This document shows positions 18,810 through 28,100 of a DNA stretch of 48,105 bases, piece after piece; position 1 is the first letter of the stretch; each line of letters begins with the position of its first letter. A model generated the notes under the pieces. It was not told the origin of the DNA, ran no database searches, and saw only the letters and a program-made list of their open reading frames with translations. Source of the stretch: Verrucomicrobiota bacterium (GTDB lineage: Bacteria; Verrucomicrobiota; Verrucomicrobiia; Opitutales; Opitutaceae); NCBI GenBank assembly GCA_947471035.1, contig CANIWJ010000012.1, positions 1-48,105 on the forward strand. Reading direction: 5' to 3'. A program made the position numbers and the translations under genes.

Positions 18810-20189
18810 TTAGGGTGCGGGACGCACGTAGAAACGGCGCAAGACCGGGCGGGCGGCGGCGCGGGCCTCGACGAGATGGTGAGCGGCTTCGGCGGCGAGT
18901 TCGGCGGCAAGGGGTTTCCAGGCGCGGTATTCGCCGGGCTGCTTGGATTGCCACGACGGTTTTTCGAGCAGACGCGCCTCCCAGGCGGCGAGGATGGGTT
19001 CCATCGCCGCGAGCGTGACCGGGCGGGGCAGCGCGGAGGCCTGGCCGTGCTCGACCTCGGCGAGGCGGCGCAGCTTGGCGAGCGCGGCCCAACGCTTGTC
19101 GAGGAGGGCGCGGACGGTCTCGGCCTGGCGGCGCTGGGGGGTGTCGAATGTGGCGAGGTCGATGCCTCGCGCGAAGTCACCGGCGTCGAAGACGCCGATC
19201 TCCTGCTCGTCGATAACGAGCCGGTGGCGTCCGGCGGGCAGACCGACGAGGCGGAGTTCTTCTCGGTTGAGCTCTGTGGCGAAGGGCACCCAGTCGAGGG
19301 CCGATCGGGCGTCGGCGGCGATGGGAAAGGGCAGGCCGGAGGCGACGTAGGCGAAGCGAAGTCCGGCGGGCGCGTCGCGTCCGAGGAAGGAAACGACGGC
19401 ACCAACGGCCGACGATACGACAAGGGTGTCGGCGCGCAGCTCGACGCGGGAGAGCGGCGAGCCGCCTTGGGCTTTGAGGATGTGGTAGGCCATCGCGAGG
19501 TGGCCGGGAGAGCCGGGGTGCACGCGGTCGCGACCGATGATGGTCGAGGTGGGGTCGCTGGCTTGAAGGCGGAGGTTGAGCTCGGTGAGCGACGCGTGCA
19601 GCTCGACGAGACCGAGGCCGCGTTCGGCGGCGAGGGCGCGGGCGTGCGCGGCACAGGCGGCGAGGGCGGAGTTGGCACCGGGGAGATTGGGCGTGTCGAG
19701 CTTGGCGGTGTCGTCGAAGGGGGTGGGCGTGAGAAGGATGACGCGCACTTTGGCGGCCTGGAGGCGCTCGACCAGGGCGCGCAGGTTTTTTCCGTAGGTT
19801 TCGAGACGGGCGGCGCGTTTGGCAGGGACGGCGGGATCGGCGGAGAGTTCGGACGCGTAGAGCTCGCGGCCGCAGTCGTTCATGCCGAGCATCACGGTGG
19901 CGACGGTGGGCGCGGGGGCGCCGGCGGGCACGATGTCCCAGTCGAAACGGCGCAACGCACCGGCGGCGGAATCGCCGCTGATGCCGGCGTTGAGATAGGT
20001 GGGCGCGGAGTCGGGGGCGCGCAGGAGATGGAACAGCTCGACGTGGCGGGCATAGCCGCCGCCCTGGGTGATGCTGTCGCCGATGGCGAGCCAGCGGTCA
20101 CCGGGGACGAAGGCGGCGGACGGGGCCTCGGCGCGGGCGGAGGCGACAAGGAGAAGCGAGACGAGGAGGAGGCAAGTGAGGAAGCGCAT
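18810..20189 (-). CDS. Secreted SGNH/GDSL-family esterase
   Basis: 459 aa from ATG 20189, chosen because a good signal peptide (MRFLTCLLLVSLLLVASARA) starts there; the longer frame upstream is Arg/His-rich and overlaps the neighbour. The SGNH blocks are all present: GDSIT (nucleophile S39), GISGDSAAG (block II Gly), GMND (N104) and DRVHPGSPGH (D221, H224). The family removes acetyl or acyl groups, so deacetylation of pectin or rhamnogalacturonan is plausible next to a pectate-lyase-like gene. The C-terminal 200 residues form a helical and beta extension of unknown role ending RRFYVRPAP. It lies 17 bp downstream of the beta-helix gene at 20207. Confidence 0.88.
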   Translation of the reverse strand: MRFLTCLLLVSLLLVASARAEAPSAAFVPGDRWLAIGDSITQGGGYARHVELFHLLRAPDSAPTYLNAGISGDSAAGALRRFDWDIVPAGAPAPTVATVMLGMNDCGRELYASELSADPAVPAKRAARLETYGKNLRALVERLQAAKVRVILLTPTPFDDTAKLDTPNLPGANSALAACAAHARALAAERGLGLVELHASLTELNLRLQASDPTSTIIGRDRVHPGSPGHLAMAYHILKAQGGSPLSRVELRADTLVVSSAVGAVVSFLGRDAPAGLRFAYVASGLPFPIAADARSALDWVPFATELNREELRLVGLPAGRHRLVIDEQEIGVFDAGDFARGIDLATFDTPQRRQAETVRALLDKRWAALAKLRRLAEVEHGQASALPRPVTLAAMEPILAAWEARLLEKPSWQSKQPGEYRAWKPLAAELAAEAAHHLVEARAAARPVLRRFYVRPAP

Positions 20190-20206
20190 GGGATGGCGAA
20201 GGGAAG

Positions 20207-21874
20207 TCAGGGGGAAGTGACGCTGAGGCGGAGGAAGCGTCGTGAGTTTATGGAAACGGGATCGGTGACCGTGACTTCCTCCCCCGCCCCGCCGGGGTTG
20301 GTGGCGATGACGGTCCAAATGAGCAGGTCGGAGGAGGCGAGGACTTCGTAGGTGAGGTCGAGGCGGGCGCGGAAGAACGTGAGCTGAAGGGCGGTGCCCG
20401 AAGGAGTCAGAGCACAGACAGGAATGTCTGTGCCACTCGCAGACAGGGGGTCGATGGCGAGGGCGTATTCGAGGAGGTTGGGGATGCCGTCGCCGTCGGG
20501 GTCGGCGGTGTCGGCGGTGTCGGCGGCGGCGGTGAGGACGCCCCAGTGAGTGCGCCGCCAGGATTGCAGCGCGGTCGCCTGAAACTCGTAGGCCCCGGCA
20601 TCGGGCGAAGGTCCGTCGGACCTAGGCTGGCCGAGCTGATCGAGCACGGGGAGCCGGTTGTCATTGGCAAGGTCAATAGCGGGGCTTTCGGCCAGCAGCC
20701 GGAAATCGGCGGTGTCGAGGTTCACGCCGGGGGAGACGAAACGCGGGTCGCCGGTGCGGCTATTAGTGCCGAGACGCTGAGCGAGGGGGCCACCAAAGTA
20801 GAGATTTCGGTCGTAGGTGACGTTGATGTTAAGCGTGGTGGAGGTCATGGCGCGACCGTCGGTCGGGGCCATGATGTTGCCGATGAGGGCGACGTCGGAG
20901 CTGTTGTAGGCGTAGATCTCGCCGTAGTTGAGCACGACGGAATTTTGCCAGGACGTGTTGCCTACGATGTCCACATGGTCGCTCAGGTAGGCTTGGATGC
21001 CGGCGCCGCCGTTGCCGGCAACGGCGTTGTTGGCCACGAGGGTGCGGGCGGTGTAGGCGCCGCGGGTTGAGCCGTTCTGGGTGTGGCGGGTGTCGTCGAT
21101 GATGATGCCGTTGCCGTCGCTCAGAGCGTTGGTGACGTCCCACTTCACGAGGGATTTGTTGTTCCAGACCTTATTGCCGACGATGCGATTGTGGTAGCCA
21201 GACACGGTGTCGAAGTGGCGCGGTTGATACAGGCTGATGCCGCTGTTGGCGGAGCGGGACCACCAGGCGTTGCCGACGATGAGGTTGTTTTCGACCGTGA
21301 GGTAGTCGGTCTGGAGGGTGGCGATGGCCCCGCCGGGACAGGCCTCAATGCGACAGTTTCGGATCGTCCAGTGGTGGGGGACGTTGGTGCTGTAGCGTCC
21401 GTCGATGGTAATGCCGCCGCCGTTGAAGCGCGCGGAGGCGGAGGGCAGCGCGGCATCGGCGTCAGCCTGGGCTTGGGTAATGGAGTAGGCTGGGCCGACG
21501 ATGGTAAGCCCCTCGATGAGGATGTAGGAGGCCTCGGTGGAGCCGATGCCGCCCCAGCCGGTGAAACTGAGGACGGGCGTGTGGCCGGGATAGGCGCGGA
21601 TGGAGGTGGGTTTGACGGCGGTGCCGCTGTCACCGGGGTTGAGCCAGAGGATGTAGTCGGTGCCGGTGTTGGTGTGGGTGCCGTTCATCACCCAGATGGT
21701 GTCGCCGGCCTGAAGCGGCCACTCTGCGCGCTGGAGGGTATTGAAGGGCGTGGAGGGACTGGTGCCGTTGTTGCTGTCGTTGCCGGTCGGGGAGACATAG
21801 TAGTCCGCAGCCGACAAAAATGCGCGCGTAAAAAGGCACACAAGAATCCAGCGGGGTGCTTGGAAGAGGGGCAT
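20207..21874 (-). CDS. Secreted right-handed beta-helix protein, pectate-lyase-like (possibly PL9)
   Basis: 555 aa with a signal peptide (about 1-22, ending LSAADYYV). DYYVSPTGNDSNNGTSPSTP and QAGDTIWVMNGTHT are the entry motifs of PL9-type and related lyases. Strand repeats such as HWTIRNCRIEACPGG, LTVENNLIVGNAWW and VDIVGNTSWQNS form the helix coils. The last approximately 119 residues carry DPDGDGIPNLLEYALAI and RRFLRLSVTSP, the module shared with two downstream proteins. Cleavage of polygalacturonan or rhamnogalacturonan outside the cell is likely, but no catalytic Lys/Asp was assigned. It is the first gene of the run down to 9.1 kb, with the operator-like motif 203 bp upstream. Confidence 0.82.
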   Translation of the reverse strand: MPLFQAPRWILVCLFTRAFLSAADYYVSPTGNDSNNGTSPSTPFNTLQRAEWPLQAGDTIWVMNGTHTNTGTDYILWLNPGDSGTAVKPTSIRAYPGHTPVLSFTGWGGIGSTEASYILIEGLTIVGPAYSITQAQADADAALPSASARFNGGGITIDGRYSTNVPHHWTIRNCRIEACPGGAIATLQTDYLTVENNLIVGNAWWSRSANSGISLYQPRHFDTVSGYHNRIVGNKVWNNKSLVKWDVTNALSDGNGIIIDDTRHTQNGSTRGAYTARTLVANNAVAGNGGAGIQAYLSDHVDIVGNTSWQNSVVLNYGEIYAYNSSDVALIGNIMAPTDGRAMTSTTLNINVTYDRNLYFGGPLAQRLGTNSRTGDPRFVSPGVNLDTADFRLLAESPAIDLANDNRLPVLDQLGQPRSDGPSPDAGAYEFQATALQSWRRTHWGVLTAAADTADTADPDGDGIPNLLEYALAIDPLSASGTDIPVCALTPSGTALQLTFFRARLDLTYEVLASSDLLIWTVIATNPGGAGEEVTVTDPVSINSRRFLRLSVTSP

Positions 21875-22076
21875 GGGGACGGAAACGAGAAAGCAGGGAG
21901 TGACGAGAAAAGCTTAGGACAAGGCGTGGCGGCGTGTTTGCCGGATTGTTTGAAGAATTTTAAAGATCGGGTAAGCGCTGGATGCTCTTACTCGGATGCA
22001 AGCCCACGGCTGGACTCGTCTGATTAACTCGGAAGATTAAGATTCACGCCGGGAAAAACGGGCAAAACCAGCTTTG

Positions 22077-22093
22077 AGCTACGTGTAGCGTAA
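22077..22093. promoter_or_regulatory. Operator-like palindrome, site 2, within the 21875-22193 intergenic region
   Basis: AGCTACGTGTAGCGTAA is the second copy of the motif, with one half-site mismatch (AGCTAC against CGCTAC). On the minus strand, toward the beta-helix gene, it is preceded by TTGCCT (22123-22118) and an AT-rich stretch near 22100-22095. These could be a weak -35/-10 placing the operator over the transcription start, as for a repressor. That promoter reading is tentative. The rest of the 319-bp gap shows no ORF and would form an approximately 200-nt leader. Confidence 0.6.
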
Positions 22094-22193
22094 TGGATAA
22101 TTAGCAGAGTTTTTACCAGGCAAGTTGGTTAGCTCGGGGCAGGTGCAGGAATCGTTTCCGAGGCGGGAGCTGCATAAACCCTGCGAATCGGCA

Positions 22194-25100
22194 TCAGGGC
22201 ACGGCGCTGACGACCAGTTGGAGCGCGCCGCCGGATTGCTGGAGAGTGGCTGACCAGCCGGAGGGCAGGCTCAGCGTGGGCAAGTTCCCGGTGATGCTGG
22301 CAGCGTTGACCAAAGTGTAGGTGCCGGTGGTCGCTCCAGAGGTGGACGTGATTGTGAGCGTGGAAACGCCGGAAAACGTAAGCGTGCCACCAACATCAAA
22401 GCGGTCGTGCGCGCCGGGCGCGGTCGAGATCGCAAAGGCGAGCTTGCCGCCGCTGGCCACGGTAAGCGCGCCTGCCACGGTGCCGGTGCCGCCTAGGGTA
22501 GCCCCGTTGTTCACGGTGGTGATACTGGTGTAGGTGTTTAGGGCGTTGAGTTGAACGACTCCGCCACCGGTGATGGCGACGGGAACGATGGTGGCGGCGG
22601 AACCGCTGGCCGCGCCGTCGGCGATGATGCCGGAGAACACCGTGGTGCCGCCAGCGGCGGAGGTGAGCTGGAGCTGGCGCGTGCCTCCGACGATGCGGCC
22701 GAGGGTGAGGTTGCCCGTGAAGGTCGCGGTGCCGGAGGTGTGGTAACCGCCGAGCACGAGGTGGTCGGTGCTGGTCTGCGCGGCGGTGGTGGTCTGCTGG
22801 GTGGTGATGCGACCGCCGACGTTGTAGCCGTTGGTGAGGAGTTCGGCGGAGCCGGAGGCGGCGTTGCTGGTATTGCCTAACGACCAGCCGCCCGACGTGC
22901 CGTTGCCCACGGTGTTATTGAGGCCAACGGCACTGGAGTGGTTGAGACGGAGGACACCGACGCGGTTCCACACGCTGCCGCCCGTGCCGATAGTGAGGCC
23001 GGAGCCGTTGCCCGAAAGGGTGAGCGAGCTGGCGACGTTGCCGGCGGTGGAGAAGCGCAACTGCTGGTTGCCTAAGCTCCCCGTGAGCGTACCGGTGGTG
23101 GTATAGGCTTGGGCGGTGGCGTCGTTGAGGAGGAGCGCGAGGCGCGGCGAAGTGCCGCCGGTGGCGGTTTCGTTGCCGAAGACGAGGTTGTTGGCAAAGG
23201 TGCCGCCGCCGGTCTTGAGGATAAGGTTGGTGCCTAGGCCGGAGGAGGAGTCGCTGGCGTTGAGGGTGATCGCGCCGGAGCCGGCGTTACCGATGTGGCC
23301 GGAGAGGCCGAGGTAGCCAGAGTTGACGGTGACGCCGCCGTTGAAGGTGTTGGCTGTGGTGGACCGCAGGTAGGTGCCGCGGAAGCCGCTGTTGGCGGTG
23401 CCGCTGCCGTCGTTGGACGCGAGGGTGGAGAGGACGAGCCCGCCGGAGCCGGTGAGCTGCGAATTGAGCGCAACCGAGGCACTGTCGCCGGTGGCAGATT
23501 GGGCGTTGCCCGCGCTGATGGCCAGCGGAGAGGAGAGGATGATCTGGCTGCCGTTGCCCTGCGTGCCGAGGCTGTAGCCACCGGAGCCGCGCGCAGTGAG
23601 CGTGGCGGGGGCGGAGGCGACGGCGAACGTGAGGGTCTGGTTGCCGTTGAAATTCACGTTGTAGGCGTTGGCCCCCACGGTGGTGTGGTTGAAGGTGATT
23701 GAGCCGACGGTGACGTTGGCATCGAGATTGATCGCGCGGGCAGCAGTGGTGACGGGGCCGAAGGTCACGCGGGCATTGGCGCGGTCGGGAAAACTCGCGG
23801 CGGACCAATTGGCGACCGTGGACCAGTTGCCGGCGGCATCGACACTCCAGACGTAGGGCAAGGTAGCCGTGGAAACCTCGGCGCTGTCGGCACCGGTGGC
23901 GAAAGTGTTCACGGCAGCGACCACATAATAGTAGGTGAGGCCGTTGAGACCGGTGTTGTCGTCGTAGGTCGGTGACGTGAGGCCGGTGGCAAGGGTCGTA
24001 TAGGGACCGCCGGGCGAGGTGGCGCGGCGCACGATGTAGCTGGCGGCCTGCGAGACGGCGTTCCAGGTGAGCTGGACGCGGAGGTGGCTGGGGCTGGCGA
24101 CGAGGCCGGTGGGCGCGGCAGGCGTCCAGCTCGGAGGCGTGGTGACGGTGAGTTCGGAGGTTGTGCTTCCTTCGCCTTCCGCAGCGGTGGCAGCGTTGAT
24201 GACGTAGTAATAGGTGATGCCGGTGGCGACAGAGGAATCGGTGTAGCTCGTGCCTAAGAGGTCGCTGGCCAAGGTCGTGTAGGGGCCGCCGGGCGAGGTG
24301 GCGCGTTTGATCGCGTAGGTCTCGGCTCCGAGGACGGGTGACCAGGTCAACTGGGCAGCGCCGATGGCGAGAGAGGCCGAGGCGGAAGCAGGCGCGGCGG
24401 GCGGGTTGAAATTGTCGGCGACCTGAAGGCGCAGGAAGCGTCGCGGATGGCCGGAATCGACGGGCTGGGTGTCGCGCACGGTGACTCTCTCGGTGGCGAA
24501 ATCGAGGGAAACGGGTGAGCCGACCTGTTGGGCGACGGGATCGAGGGCGGTCCAGTTGACCAGATCGGGGCTGGACTGGACGGTGTAGGCGAGCCGGTTT
24601 GGCGCCTTCTGCCGGCGATAGGCGAACGTAAGGTAACTATTACCAGAATACGGCGTCAGGGTGACGACAGGCAGGTCGGACAGGGTGGCGGAGGAGGGAT
24701 CGAGGTTGAGCGCGAAGGCGAGCTTGTTGGCGATGCCGAGACGCGGGACGAGATTGGTCTGTGCGCCGGTGACGCCGCGCGCGGCGGCCCAGGTGGCGTA
24801 GCTTTGTTTCTGGACGAGCGAGAAACCGCCGAGGTCGAGGGTGCCGTTGTTGAGGAGCGTGCCGTTGGCGAGGGAGATGTCGCCCCGGAGCGTGAAAGAT
24901 TGGCCGGGGGCGACGGTGTAGGCACCGGCGGCGGTGCCGACGAGGAGGTCCCAGGCACGGGCGACGGGCGTGACGCCGGTGGCGGAGCGTTCGAGGGCGA
25001 CGCGATAGACGCCCCCGGCCGGGGCGTTGACCGTGCCGGAAAGCTGGCCAGTGGTGGCGTTCAAGGCGAGGCCGGGCACGGGCTGGTTGCCGGAGACGAA

Positions 25101-28100
25101 GCGGTAGGCAGGAGCCGGGGCGCGGAGGCGCAGGATGAAGTCGGCGTTGAGCTCGGTATTGGGCTGGCCGGGGGTGGCGAAGGAGGGATCGGCGGCGCCG
25201 AGTTCCCACTGGCCGGTAGTCTCGTTGCCGTCCTCGGTGCCGCCGGTGTAGCGGTAGGTCTGGCCCGCCGGCAAGTAGGGCAGGATCGGGTTCATGGGCG
25301 GGACGCCAAGCGGGTTGATGTCCGCGAAGCAGATCGAGTCGAGGTAGGAATAATTGGCGGCCCAGATAGCGAGGCGCGCGCCGGTGGCTCCGTTGAGCGA
25401 ATCGGATAAATTGATACCGCCGGAAGCGCCGTCGGAACCGTTCACGAAAACGGGGTCGGTGGCCGAGAGGACGAGGCGGCCATCGTCAAACGGGTCGTAG
25501 TCGTCGGGCGGCACGAGGCTGCTCTTGTCGGTCGGATTGTAGATGAGGATGAGGGTGCCGCGCGGGATGTTTTGCCAGAGGGGCACGTCCTTGCAGAAGA
25601 AGCCGCGGAAGATGTTGGTGAGGCCGCAACCGACCATGTTGAGGTCGCGCAGGACGAGGAGTTCGACCCATTCGCCGCCGGTGGTGCCGGAGCCTTTGGA
25701 GAACTCGTTGAAAACGATGCTGCGACGCAGCACGGGAAGTCCGGTGGCCAAAGGGAGGTCGGGGGAGTGATCGAAGGCGGTGCCGTCGCGGGCGAGCTGG
25801 AGCGGACGACGGGATACGGCGACGGGGGTGGTGTAAAACGGGTTGCCGTCGGCGGTGGCGTCGGAGGGAGAGAGTCGGCAGCGCCAGAACCGGCCGGCGT
25901 TGGCGTCGGCGGCGGGAAGGGTGGCGGCGGTGAGGCCGGTGGCATCGGTCCACGCGCTGCCGTCGAGAGACGACTGCCATTGGCAGGCGACGGTGACGGC
26001 GTCGTTTTCGGCGTCGGTGGTGACGACTCCGGAAACGATGAGGGCTTGGTCGGCGTAGGCGGTGGCGGCGGGCGTGACGGTGGCGGCGGCGACGACGGGA
26101 AGCTCGTTGTGCGGGACGGCGGTGTCGTCGGTGAGACCGTTGTTGTCGTCGTCAATGCCGTTGTTGGTGCGATCCACGGCGGGGAGGGCAGCAGTCCAGC
26201 CTTGTTCGCCGGGGTTGGTCCAGAGTTGGAAATTAAGAAAGACGGGACCGACGGTGGCGGCGGATTCGTTATAGACGACGATCTGGTAGGTCGTACCGCG
26301 CACGGCGGCGAAGGAGATGGATCCGTAGGCGGAGGTGAGCTGGCCGACGGCGGGGTAATTTTTCGCGACCTCGGTGAGCGCGGTGAGGGTGGTGCCGGTG
26401 TAGGCACCGACGCCGCTTCCGTAGCTGCTGCCCTGGGTGGTGAAGGTGACGTTGGCGGAGGCGGGGGCGGTCCAGCTCCACCAGACGGAGGCACCGGAGA
26501 CGGGCTCGCCCACTTGGGTGATGGCGCCGTTGAGATCGGAGGTGACGCGTGCACTGGTGCCGGTGAGCGGGATGCGGTCGGCAAAGGCGTCGTTGGTCAT
26601 AGCACCGGGGGTGGAGCCGAGCTGGAGGGTGCAGTTGTTGCCCTGTTTGCCGTTATAGCCATCGACGGCGAAGAAATAGGTCACACCCGCCGTGGCCGAG
26701 AAACGCAGGTAACTGCCCCGGTAGGGCGAGAGGTCGTCGTTGCTGGCGATCTCGGTGAGGGAAGTGACGGTGGGTGAGGCGGGATCGGCGGCGGTGTAAA
26801 CGGCGAGCAGGGTGTCGAGGAGGCCGGTTAGCGTATCGAGCTGGTAGTCCTGGGTGGCGGGGGCGGTCCATTTGAACCAGACGGAGGAAGCGCCGTTTTT
26901 CCCGGCGTGGCTCGGCTCGCCGGGCTCGGAGCTGGCACCGACGTTGTTGACGTTGACGCTCACCGGGTTGCCGGAAAGCGGAGTGGACGCGGCGATGTTG
27001 TCGTTGGGAGGAGGCGCGGCGATACTGAGCGTGACGCCACCCTGGCGGCCCTCGAAGCCGTCCACCTTGATGTAGTAGGTGGTGCCGGCGGTGAATGTCT
27101 GGCGGATTCGGCTGGAGCTGAGGTAAACACTGGCGCTTAGGAGGCCGACGTCGTCGTTTTGCGCGACCAAAGTAAGCGCGTTGACAGCGGGGCTGGCGGA
27201 ATTGTTGGCGGTGAAAACGCCGAGCACCGTATCGATGGCACCGCCGTTGGTGGAGAGAATGTATTCCTGCGTGACGGCGGGCGTCCATGTCCACCAAAGC
27301 GAGGCACCGCCTGGGTTGGTGGTGCCGTCCTTGGTGGGATAAAGCTCGATGAGCTTGGCGTTGGCGGAGGGATAGACGTCGGCTTTTAATAGGGCGGGCT
27401 CACCGGCCTCAGTCAGGGCGTTGACGTTGGAGACATTGGACACGTAAGGCACGGCGACGACGAGATTGGCGTTGGCGAAATCGTCGCCAGGGGGAGGCTG
27501 CGAGAGATTAACCATGACCATGCCCTCGGCCGTGGTGGCGGCGGAGCTCGCGCCGACGGCAAAATAATAGGTGGTGCCGGAGGTGACTGCGAACGTGACG
27601 CGACTCCAGGTTTGGGTGACGCCGCCGACGGGAGCGTAGTCGTCGTTGGAGGTCACAGACGTGAGCGAGTTAATCGACGAACCGGTGTAAACCGCGAGCA
27701 CGGTATCAAGCGGAGCGAGGCCATAGGTGATATCGGCACCGTTGACGGACGTAGTCCCGTATGAACTGCCTTGGGTGCTGACGATCTGGTTCCCGTTGGC
27801 GGGGGCGGTCCATTTGAACCACACGGTATGGGCGGCAGGCGAACCGGCGTGGGCGGGTTCGCCCGATTCGGCGGTGGAGGCCAGGTTGGACGAACGGATG
27901 GTGAACGGTGAGGAAGACGGGATGAGTTGGGCGGAGGCGAAACTGTCGTGAGCGGGCGCGCCGGTGGTGGTGGCGAGGGCTTTTTGAAGATTCACACGCC
28001 CCCCGGTCTGGACTTTGCCGGAGAGGTCCGCAACGGGGTCCACCGAGCGGTAGAGGCGGTTGATGATCTGACCGTAGGTCTCATCGGGAAACTGTGCGCG

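Noticed and set aside
22194-23860. Autotransporter translocator domain at the end of the giant protease
   Set aside because: The C-terminus lacks alternating amphipathic strands and a terminal aromatic residue; it ends VVSAVP after repeat strands.
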